Of a DNA stretch of 64,000 nucleotides, positions 12,001-24,000 are shown one piece after another; positions within the stretch are counted from its first letter, which is position 1; each line of letters starts with the position of its first letter. Source of the DNA: Plakobranchus ocellatus (lineage: Eukaryota; Mollusca; Gastropoda; Plakobranchidae). The translations under genes and the position numbers were made by a program. The notes below the pieces were generated by a model. That model saw only the letters and a list, made by a program, of their open reading frames with translations, did not search any database and had not been told where the DNA came from. Where the stretch lies: NCBI GenBank assembly GCA_019648995.1, contig BLXT01003739.1:1573245-1637244 (forward strand), written 5' to 3'.

Positions 12001-15000
12001 GAAGCAACAATGCTAGTATCTGTGGGCATATAGTCCAAGTCTTCAGTCTGTGAAGCTGTAGATATAGGGATGAGAGCTCCGGAGAATGTAAAAAGCAGTC
12101 TTGATTTCCCACTCGGAGCTCTTTGTGAGCAGGTGGTGGAACAAGTCGATATGGCCCTCTGTGATTGTTTTGTAGCTCACAATCTGAGCAACTAGGATCG
12201 GCTATGACACGCATGGCATCCACATACACTTGCATATACTTCAAAGGTGTTATTGGCTGCGACTGTGTGCTTTTCCGTGGGGTTCTCATCTTCTCTGTGG
12301 GCATCCAGTCATCATCAGATGGCTGCTCATCCTGGGGTACATAATCTGGATCTTTGTCAGAGTTCCAGTCACTTTGATCGGAGCTACTAGCCCAGGATGT
12401 GGCAAGGACTTTTCTCCTCGTTTTCCTTCTCACATAACTCTTTCTTTGAATCTCCATGAGAGGTAAGTCATCTGAGTCTGACTGAGAAAACCTGGTCCAA
12501 GCCTTTACCTTGCTTCTGGATACATGCAAGAGGCACATCAGAATCTGAAGATTCTTCAAACCTAGAAGGCACAACTGGCTGAAGATTGTGGTAAACATGC
12601 TCTAAGGTTTTCACCTGTAAATCCACTAGTGTAAGCTCAAAGGGACATGATGATAGCTCCAAAGATGTTGCCAAAGAGAGAAGATACTGTTTAACCTCTG
12701 CTACTGAGACATAAGATGTTCTAACAGTGGTCCCATCTGGACTTCCCATTCCTGCAGAGTCCCTGCTGTGTGGATCAAAGGTGTAGTAGATATCATCTTC
12801 TTTAACTATTGCAGATGAAAACTCCGGCGTGCATGAGCCAAGAATAAGGATTGCGAAATTGTCCACATTTAAAACCGCAGTTTCTATAGAAAAGTATGGT
12901 GGGTCATCATTCATAGCTTCCAACAAACCAGTGAAAGAATTCGTCATCTGAAGATCCACTTGGTAGTCACATACTGTCAACTGCTTTGGTAGGGAGTTGA
13001 CTAGCGGGTAGTCTTCATTTAAGTGTCCAAATAGGATAGAGTGTAGGTTGTCTCCTTGGTCTAGAATGTGGTCTAAATCATGGGTTTCCCATGTAGAGAT
13101 AGATTTGTTAAGATGATGAACAAGAGCTGCAACTGAGTTGCTGATGCACTGGCGTTCTCTTTTGGTGAAGACGAGAGCACCTTGGTGGAGTGTACCGTGT
13201 ATGGACATTGTGCTGCAGTAAATCAGGCTTCTGTAAATAGAAGGATACAAGAATTCAGAGGCGGGGCCAATCCAAGGTAGAAAGGGAAAGGCAGAATGAG
13301 AATGCGTGTAGGAAAAGGAAGTAAATAAGATAAGCAAAAACGACGAAAAGTAAAAAAAAAAACATAGAGACGCTATCAGGCAACCAAAAACCTCATATTG
13401 TCCTTATCTCTCAATTATCGTAAATAAAAGTAATTAAAAAAGTGAAATAAAATGTAATAAGTATTACAAACTCAAATAGACATAACTTTTGTAGCTTTAA
13501 ATTTTATATTTCATGAATAACTTTGATCTTTCTAGCAGCGAGGAATGGTATTGTCTCAATACCTAGCTATCCCTCTTTCTCTCTATATCAATCGCCCAGG
13601 CTTTATCTCTGTTGTTATCTTTCTCCCTCTTTCTCTTTCTATCTTACTCTCTTTTTCTTCCTGTGTCTCTACTTTTCTTTCACTCTCTCTTTTCTCTCTT
13701 GCTTGCTTGTTCTATCTTTACCTTTCTCTGGCACAACTACTCACTTTCTGTTTCTCTTTCTATGTGTCTTTCTTTCTCTCTCTCTCTCGCTCTCTCTTTC
13801 GCTCGCTCGCTCTCTTCTTCTTTCACTATTTTTAAAATTTGATTTTTATTTAAGCTGTGATAATTCTCAGAGTGTAAGACGTAAACAAAATTATTTTTCT
13901 AATTTTCGCTTTCTCTAGTTAAAAGCACGCAACAAGCATAGATTTTTTTCTCATTCCTAAAACAATTTTTCAGTCAAAGAATGTAAAAAAAATTCAAAAC
14001 TTACCAGATGGATCTCGCAAGCAAGTTATTTCTTGACTCAAAGCTGGCTTTCGCAGAATTCTGTTGTGCAGTAAATGAGCTGTTACTCGTCTCTGTCCAA
14101 ATAGGCAAACTCTACAATATTTATAACGAAATCGAATAATACGAAGGAATTGGGTTCTCACTGATAAAATCTTTTACGCCTTTTGATATCTATCAGATAT
14201 CAGTTTATTCGGGAACGGTGATTGTCATTACGCTTTGCGGTAAGGGACATCGACTTTCAAAGGCCATTAAATTCATCTTTCGGTTTTTTAAAGGTAAATG
14301 TGAAAGAAAAACGGTTACAAAACTAAAAATCCCTTCCATACACCGTTCCCAAGAAAATTTGATAGTAAACTCGATTCAGGTAACTACTGGTTGTGCCCAT
14401 TGAAGTACTCAATTTCCCCAAAACTGACTTGTACTCCTGTTGAGCGCGCTGCATTTTTGCGGTACGTTTTCAGCAATTTATCATTGTAAACACCGTTTCT
14501 GTGACAGGGAAAAGCAGCATATATTTGAAGTGTTATATCACTTCATCTTTAAGGAAAACTAGATATTCTTGACAACATACTTTTTTAGAGGGATGACCAC
14601 ATACAAGTTGTGTCGTATAAAGCTCACACCGAAAAGGTTATGCACTTGGAAATTTATTGTATCTCAGCAGGACATGACTAATCCTGTAATATCTACGCGC
14701 GTAAACTATTGTAACTCGGAGTTACAATACCTTGCCTCTCTTTTCCTGCCGCGTATACTATGGTATCTTGACTTACAATAGTATACGCGGCAAAAATTAG
14801 CTGTAATTAGATACAACATTTTAAAACAATGGAATATTTCTCTTAATTTTAAAAATTTTTGTCTAAAACTTTGTTGGTATGTGCGTGAGGACTAGAGTGT
14901 TCTACATGCCAAAAATCTCAATTTTGGAAAAAATCCGAGTTACCATAGTTTACGTGGCGGCCCTCGATTTGTTCATAGCATCTGCCTTTCATGAATGATT

Positions 15001-18000
15001 TGACTATGTTTTGCTGTAAAACAACCTTAATAAGTAAATAAAGGATTAACGGTAATTAATGGGACAAGATGCTAAAAATTTCCGAAAATTTAACAAATCT
15101 GTTTTAAAAGGAACACTTGGCAGCTATACTGTTGGATCTTCAAACCCGTGGTACAGTTTAGGATAATCTGTGTGAAGATTTTTCTTGAATGAATGTGCAG
15201 TGACATTTTCTTACATTCTGCAAAATATACTTAATATTGATTTTAAAACTTATAAATGCAGGTCTTACTTGAATGTTTACCTCTCTTTTGCTACCATTAA
15301 CCAGAGTGCTGTAGTTCAGAGGCATCAAGTATCTTTTTGCAATACATTTTAGTTTGAGAAAGCCAATCTGTCTTTCTTTATCATTTTCCCACAGCTTATC
15401 ATATATCAGGCAAGTTAGTGGTCATTTTTCCTACACTGCACTGGCATCTATCCTTTTTCATCAGATCTGATTCTGAGTACTTTTGTTTATGATTTCTGAT
15501 TGGATGGATCAGTGCCATGACATCCTCATTAACATTTCAGGTTGGGTGTCAAGATTAACCTAGAAGAAGTACTGATATCAAAATAGCAGTTGTTCTCCAA
15601 TTCCAGTGTCAAAGACAATATTATTAGACATGGCGAGGTCTTTGAAACATTCATGATTTGTCACATTGCTGCCTTATGAGCAACGCACACGCCTTACTGA
15701 TCCCTGCTATGTAAATCAAAAACATAAAAAAAAAAAACCTGCGTCTTTGAAACAAACAACAGCATTCGAAGTAAAAAAGATGACCAAACGTATTACAGCC
15801 ATGTCATGTATAACATCTATAAGTATGCACTGAAAACATTTGACCTATCATCATCCATTCATTTAGTGAGAGACATGGAGATTAAATAAGATAGCAGTGA
15901 TTTCATCATTAAATATCTCTTTCATCAGAAGAGGAGCAGTGGCTCAACTGGTAGGGCAGTTGGCTACCCAGCCCGAGGTCTGGGGTTCGAATCCCAGCCC
16001 CGGCCATATCAATTTACCATTGCTCCTCTGTGTCCACCCGGCAATACATGGGTAGCTAGGTCTCTTAAGACGCGGCGAAAGCAAAGGCGGTGAGGAAAGC
16101 AATGGCAAACTACCTCATAATGCCGCATGCCAAGAACAGTCAGGACCCTACTCCTTGTTCCCCGATGCTTGGACTAAGCATGGGACCCACTTTACTTTTA
16201 CATCAGAAGAGGGGGTTTCTTTAACTCATTCTACCCTAGTCTAGCATGCCGATTAACTAGGCCACGGACTGGCTGCCCAGCACCAAGCCTTCCCACTGGA
16301 CCAGCTATTTTTAGCCGTGTTCGTGGTTATTGTTGTTTTGGTTTTGGGCCGTAGATTATTATAAAAGTTATTTTTTCTTGATTTTCAGGAAGTTTTTAAT
16401 ACAGTTTAATGAAGACATACACAGGTACTTTTAATACACTGGCGCTCATTTGTAGAAAATACTTTAAAAATAAAGGTAATGTAAGTGAGCAATAGATTAC
16501 AGCAGCTAAAACGGGTAAAAAAACGAAGTATTCAACCAAATTCTGATGTCACCGCTAGAACTGTAAACTAACGCTATTGTAGAAAGTCATGTCATGAAGA
16601 TCCTTTCATTTTTTCACTCTAAAGAAGAGCTATTTGTAATGAAAAGACGATAACGTTGTAAACGTACATAGCTGAGTATAGCCGTGCTTGGTCCACAGCA
16701 CTGAACTATGCTGTACGAGATGACTCGTGCTTGGTCCACAAAACTAGGTCAAGCTGTCCGAGCTATCTCGTACATAGGGTACAATGAGTTAAGCTATTTT
16801 ACCGCTCTAATTAATAGCCTAGTCATAGTCCTCAGTGTAGATCTAGGCTATTGACATATCTTCATCTATGGAGACAATTTTTCACATGCTTGCATTTGTT
16901 ACCGGCATTGTCTTTATTTTTGGCAGTAAAATCAAATTAATATCATAAAAGAAATACAATTTGCACTGTACGATATTAAGTATATACTCAATAGTATTGA
17001 ACCCACATGGAATCAGAGATTGTTTTGATTAAAAGAAAAAGGTGTTTAAAAATTCCCTCCACCAATTGCCTTGCCTGTGTTTCTGGTAGAAGCAGAACAC
17101 ATTGCACTGTGGCAATACTGTCATCACAACTAGATTAGGCCTAGCTAGCCTGGCCTACACCCAACTCAGAAACACAAATTACAAATAACAATAATTATGA
17201 GTAATCATCTAAAACAGTTAATGTATATTTCATATCTTTTGACAGTGTTTTTTATGCACGTTCTAAAATATATTTATTTGCTGCAAATGGCGGACAATAT
17301 TGGATATGATAGAAACATTTTTCCTTTGTGCGTGTAAGTGCACTTTATAATGGATAATTACTCTTTGCAAAAAGAAGAGAGGAAAGTGCAGGTACTTTGT
17401 GCATACATTAAGGCTAGCAAAATCTAAACTCTCTCTTATATATCCTCAACACATAAACAAGTAGAGAAATACATGCACGACAGGCACAATCTTCTATATC
17501 ATGATAATCATTATAAATTAATACTCATCAATGTAAGCAATTTGCTGCATTCAAAAAGTCTTTCCATCAAACAAAGGAAAGCAGAGCTTGTTTAGTCATG
17601 TACCTGCACAGGAATCTAAAACTTTGTCGCCTAAACAATGGCAGAAATTTCAATTTATTGCTGATCACACAACAGCTTCAAAGCAAAAAAAAATAATGTA
17701 TGATAATAAAAAATACACCATTGAAAGTCTTCAGCCATGAGTATGAGATATATATCTAACATTTCTCCAAGACCTCGAAGGCTTTTCATGACAAAGAATG
17801 TCAAAAAAACATATATTATACTTTAATAAACCATTTCTGGCTAACATAACCTCTTTGAGTTATGAAAATAATGAGTAGAGAAATCTTTCTTTCCATCAGA
17901 TGAATCTCAGATAAAAAGTTAAGCCTATGTGTGGAAAATTTGCCAACATTTACTTACGTAGTGACTTTAAGCATTTTAAAGATGACAAGAGCACCAAAGA

Positions 18001-21000
18001 AGCCCATGGATAAATGGAACAAGTTCTGCCAGAAGAAAACTTCTGAGAAGTCAAGATAAAAGGTGTGCCCAGTATCCTCAAATTGCTGTATCACATGAGC
18101 AAAGCTGTTGCGTCGCAGCAAGAACAAGAGCACACATGACAGGGTTAGAATACCCACCAGCATCTGAGGACAATCAGCAAAATAAATATGAAAAGTAAAA
18201 ATATTCCTGTTGTCCACTATGGATGCATTCATTGCCAAAGACTAAGACCACACTCACCTGACCTTAACCATATGAACTATGCGGCGGAAGAATTATCATT
18301 ACAAAAAGTCAAAAAGGCCATCACAGAGAGAGCACATTTAAAAGCCCACATAGAAAGCTGCTTGAGATAATTATTCAAATTAACTGATTGACTACCCTAA
18401 GCTGATTTTTTCAGCTCAAAATATTACTACATTTGGACCCTAAGCTGGTAAAACTGGCTCAGTATAAATGGGTTAATATTTGTATGAACTACTAAATGTG
18501 CGTTGACTTATTTTCGCCCATGTACGAGATTTACACTTCTCTTCTTTTTTCACGAAAATTGGAAGAAGAAATATTGTTTACGTACATGTTTTGTTCCATT
18601 TTCAATCTATATGTGCATCAGGGGCCGTAATTTATCAAATTGATAGCAATTTCTATTTTTGTTATAAATCAAAAAGTATTCAACCTTTTTTTTTTTCTTT
18701 TACAATTTTGGGTGTTTAAATGCCTATGTAATCACAATTTATAAAAATCTACTTTTCAAAGCCAATAGATTATCAGTAGATTTAACACTGTGTTACACAT
18801 CGTCATTTCTTATTGAAAATTTTTTTACAAATTATTTTTTCCAGTTTGCCGTTTTTTCAAAATGAAATAAAGAACAATTTTTCTTTTTTGGTGTTTTTGG
18901 TGTTAGATTCAATTCCCTTCAATTTGATACATAATTTGTATGGTTTTACCCTATAGAAAAGTCCTATATTAGCCTTTTACAAAATGATAGCCAATTTTCG
19001 AGTAATAGCATACTACTCCTGGGTCCAGTCGCAAAATATGTGGTGGTAGTGAATCAGTTAATGAAGCATGAAAATTAATAGAATTTTGATAAAAATATTT
19101 CATTGTTTTATACCATTTGGTAGGGCCAGCTTGCAATCTTTTAACAATCAAGATTTCAAGCGACCTTGAAATAGGATTTTAAGCTTAATATAAACCAATT
19201 TGCTTTTCTTTATTTTTGTTATAAACCAAAATTGCCAATATGATACAAATACCTATTATACAAATATAGTGCAGTTTATGTAATTAGAAGTGGCTGGGAA
19301 ACAATAATGAATTTGATTTATCTGAGATTCGATTTATTTTGATATACTATAATAGTCAACTTGATCAATAAAAAACCAAGGAATTTTTATTGGTTGTAAC
19401 ATCGCACTGTGCATTTGTATTGGTATATAACTTTACAATACATTATGACACTAAATTTATAAAATCTCATATCTAAAACTATGCTAAAAACAAAATTGCT
19501 TTAAGTTTTGGGTATGAGTGTAATATAATCCTTTGGCACTCATCCAAACCAGATTCCATCTCTCTTAATATTGCATACGGTTTCATGCCTATCATCACAC
19601 TGTGTGTGCCTAATTGTACTTCACGGACAATAGGCAATTGCTTCATTTCAATTGTATGCTGCGGTTAGAGTAGGCATCCCCAGTCCAAGTGTGTGAGGAA
19701 AGTCTCAGCTGCCCAATGCCTGCTTCAATCCTTTGTTGTTCTTTGCCTCGACTTGTTGCTCTCCACTCTGCTAAGTCCCCAAACCAAGTTTTTAAAAACA
19801 TCATACACAAAGAAAGCTTACTGCTGTTCAAATGTATAAATTCTGTGAAAGCAAGAATCTGTGCTCACAATAAAGTGGAACTTGGCTACAATGGACCCAT
19901 AAGGGCATGGTGCACAGTCCCAATATAAGTAAGGCCAGTTGTAAAAATAAAAGGACGATAATCCTTACTAAATTTATCTCCCTTTAATAAGCGCCTATTA
20001 AACGTGACCCTTGCATGCATCGTATTATATTATTTCATTGCATTGTGTGTGATTTGTTTTTGTCTGACTGTATTTTTTGGTTTATGGGGATTTTTTTCTT
20101 GTGAGTATTTCTTTTGTGTGGTATTTTCCTTCCCTTTTTAAAAATTTTTTTTAGTAGGAGTGGTAGGCTACATTATGTATTGAAGTGGGTCCAGAAATTG
20201 GTGTTTTACATGCTTGGTTAAACCAAGTATGCAAACAGCGATCCATTCCTGAAGCCTGTTGTTTTCAGTCACTTCCGATCAGGTTGAAAGTTGCCTTTAG
20301 TGAGGGATGACATGATAGCATTCTTGTCTTTTCAAGAATGTGTAAAGTGTTCCTGAAAAAATCTCATAATCTTGACATATATGGGCTTTTGAGTTTGACT
20401 TTACTTTCTTGTCCATCTCTTAAATGATTTTGGCCTTAAATTCTAAAGAAAAACATTTCCTTTTTCTTGATTCCATGCTGGATGAAGACAGGCTAAGACA
20501 GCTATCAAACGTAGGCTTAGAAATTGACATCTAGAGATCTCTTCGTGAATGCGACTTGCGAGTGTCCGAGCGAGACTGAGAGATGAGAGGCAATTTCGCA
20601 ATGCACTGGACCTAGATCAATGCTTTCTTTGTTCATTGAATCAGTGTGTGACAACCACAACGATATAAGTCTAATTGAGATCTATCTAGGAATTGAACAA
20701 AATAGACGCACCCCTAGGACTTGAAAAGTTGAATGCGCCCACTCTTTTCCTCATCAGCCCCACCCCCAGTCTCTTACACTACCAATCACACACACTGACA
20801 GTCACAGTCACAAACGCCTCTTGCTACTAGCCTACGGCTGACGTACCATGATCCACCACTCAGTCCCATGCCTTTTTCCCCATTCCAAGTCACCAGCGTT
20901 GCATAATTCTCTTTCACCCCCCGATGCGCAAGGTGTTCATTGGCTAATATTTTGAATGAAAGTACCAAAACAGACCATGGCTTATCTCCTTTGTATCAAT

Positions 21001-24000
21001 ACCGTTGTTAATTTAGATTCATTCCAGAGCTATAGTCCATTTCACGAATATATGTATAGGCCTTGGCCAAAGACTATTTGGCCTAGGCTTAGGCCTTTGT
21101 ACGAAGCTGGGTCACGCTGTAGGCAAGCTTATCAGGTTTTAGATGCTGTTCTAGCAAAAATAAAATAGAAAGGATATATAAGGGAAAATAACAGGCATGT
21201 GTCAACGTCCCTTTGCATGCAAGGTCCTTTTGTAACCAGGTGCCATTGTAGCTGAGTTCTACTATATTAATAGTGTTTATATTCTTGTAAGTGCAATTCT
21301 CTACCTGCATACAATCCAAATGCAGATAAAATAATTTTTTCTTTAGATTTTGGCCAAAATTAAATTTATCCATGCCTTGAGTACATTAAGTGAAAATCTG
21401 ATCAATGCAAGAAGCTTTTCCCTTTACTTTCCAATCCTCAGAAATATGCATTTTACTTTTTCTTGCTTCTCTTTCCGCACATTTTGCAGTGTCAGTTTAT
21501 CTTCATCTCTAAACTACTGAAATGGTTTATACGCAGAAAAAGAATTGCACTGACACACTTATGCAAAGGCCAAACCTCCAACCAATTCCACACGCTGCTG
21601 AAAAATTCTCTCAAGCCGTAGCGAATCATATTGCTAAAAGATGCAATCATATTCAAAGTTACACAAATCCCTGCAATGATCTGAAGATTGAAATAAAAAT
21701 ATAAGGAATAAAAATTATTTTGAAAGAGGAAAAAATACTCTGATCATTTTTCTTGCTTAGAAAGGCTGGTATGACTAATAAATGAAATGGCCAGCATGCT
21801 TTAATGTACAGAAGGCCCTTCATTGTGCTGAAAAAGACCTTGAGCAATTGGTAGTTACAGTGATGATCAGATTCCACATCAAAGCTTATGTGATGGATAT
21901 GATCATTGATTGATATAATCCGGTGACCATAAATATCCATTCCAAGTAAAAAAATGAACCTCTTTGGTCTTACAGGTATTGCTCTGAATCGTTCTGCTTG
22001 CTGCTTGCATTAGACAATAACTTGAGCATTAATGTTTTTTTCTGAGCATACGTTGCTTAGATATGGTGTGACACAATAATGAATATATTTGATGGATTAG
22101 AATGTGAACCAACAGAAAATTGTTCATGCCTTCTATCTAAACTTTTAGCAGCTCAGTCTCATGCATAAACATACACTACAAAACCACAATGAGTCCAAGT
22201 CAATATAGCATTACAAATGAAAAAAAAAATCACTTGTTCAATATACTTCAGTTTAAAACAATTTTAGAAAATTAGTCAAATTCGTTTTTAAAAAGAAATG
22301 TTTTTACAAGCTTGCCAACAAAACCTGCAATGCATTTTGGCCATGCAAATAATATTTCATAGTAAAAAAAAAATACTGTTCTTTTACTGGCATCAACCCT
22401 CTAAAAACAGGAGGGCAAGTTAGACAAAAAATATATATATGTATTTACTATTGCTATTGCTGCTACAAGTAATACTACTATCATTGCTACCTTTGCAGCT
22501 GCTACTACCATTGTACTGCTATTGCTAGACTTGTTTTTACTTTTGCCCTTGCACCACTTTTATTACCACTAGTAGTGCTGCTTTTAAACTTGATCCAAAT
22601 TAAACATAAGTGATGAAAAACTGCCACTTTTTTCTCAAATAGGAAAAATTGCATATAACCACCTAGGGGTCATTGCATTGCTTGGCAAAAGGTCACCCAC
22701 CTCCACAACTTTAAACCATAATCTGTTCCCTCTCTTGGTAATAGACAGATTTGCAGTGTTGATGGTTTTGGAGGCAAATATACCACCATTGAGATCCACT
22801 TCAAACGCTACAGTCACTTGAGTGTACATGTCTACTGAGGGGTTGTAAACAATAAACTCAAGGAAGATACATCTGAAATGAGTTCATTATTGAAAGCTGT
22901 TAATTTAACACAACCATCAGCACCAACACATATAAAAAGGTTTTTCTTTCAGATTGTTTTCACATACACATATATTGTACCTAACAAGCCTGAAAAGTAC
23001 ACTAATGTCCTAATCACCTGGAAAACAAGAAAGCCAGTGAAGCAATTTATGAACTAATAATGCTGGCCAGCCTTTTGGTGCAAAAGTTGAAATGTCTCGG
23101 CACTTTTCTGCCACAGATTTCAGCCTGTCATCAGTGCTCAGCTTGATGAAGGCTCTAGCTCTTAATGCTGATAGAAGGGCAAAATGCATGGGTATGTCAC
23201 TCCTGGAATACTGCTGAGCTTTTCTTTAAAACAGAGAACCATTTAAACTGCTTTGACGTCCACATTTTTTTTTCTTTAAGACTGAGTGGAGGTTTTTGAG
23301 GCTTAAAATTACCTTGGCAATTGGCAGTTTTGTACATAAAATATGGACCTATACTGATAATCGTAGCAATTTTGTACAATACGTAAAATGCACACTAGTA
23401 CATTTTATATTCATCTGAAAATTTTGATAGTTTTGTAAAATATGTAAAATTTATACCGATACTGTTTTACAGTTTTACCTGAATAATCTTGATAGCTTTC
23501 TACAGAATATAAAAAGTATAAAAACATTGTTTTCAGTTCACATAGATGATTTTGGAATTTTTGGTATTATAAAATGCATGATTGTACAATGCTATTGTAC
23601 AGGTGTAGCACTTCACCTAGATAATTTATCAATCCAACCATCCTCAAAGACTTTTGTGAGGAGTTGCTGAACAGAAGCAGGGTCCTCACGGAGCAATCTC
23701 ACCACATAGCCACCCCCTGAGTAGAAGCCATGTTGACCTGGTACAGAAAAAATGTAGTATTTTGTTATTTCTACTTTGTTCTCAAATTTTTATTTCCCTG
23801 CAGGACTGCCCCCACTCCCCGCCCCCCTCATCTGCAAAGAGTTCATAAAGCCATTTTATATTTGAGATGAACATAAATTCTGCATAAGATCCAAATCACA
23901 AAAGGCATTTTGACTGCAGAGGTGGCCTGTTTATCTAAAGATCTGTAGTTTGTCAGGTCTCTAATTATAATTTTCTGTTATCTGCACTGGATTAAGTGCT

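Larger units (their letters stand above)
9362..14966 (-). mobile_element. 5.6-kb Sola-like DNA transposon with transposase and cysteine-protease genes
   Basis: The element is bounded by perfect 31-bp terminal inverted repeats (9362-9392 and 14936-14966, beginning CGAGGGCCGCCACG) and flanked by a 4-bp direct repeat ATTT (9358-9361 and 14967-14970), read as its target-site duplication. Inside, on the minus strand, lie a cysteine-protease-like ORF (12468-13208), an acidic SD-rich linker, and a DDE-type transposase (about 10289-12000). A 54-bp assembly gap falls inside the transposase. The 4-bp duplication and the SDSCGGQNRN catalytic motif suggest the Sola superfamily (Sola1/2-like), but that label is inference. 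Identical TIRs suggest fairly recent insertion, although the transposase frame has a few breaks. It sits in the last polycystin intron, in the same orientation as the gene. Confidence 0.92.

Noticed and set aside
13523-13918. Three overlapping plus-strand ORFs rich in Ser, Leu and Phe
   Set aside because: They come from a CT-rich tract and have no domain or start context.
15940-15994. tRNA gene
   Set aside because: Box A and B are present but the sequence does not fold into a full tRNA and continues into a SINE body with target duplications.
21659-21940. Minus-strand ORF first considered as a polycystin S2 exon
   Set aside because: No donor or acceptor fits, and the adjacent segment 21576-21680 in another frame gives a clean S2 with correct phases and direct continuity from exon 21.
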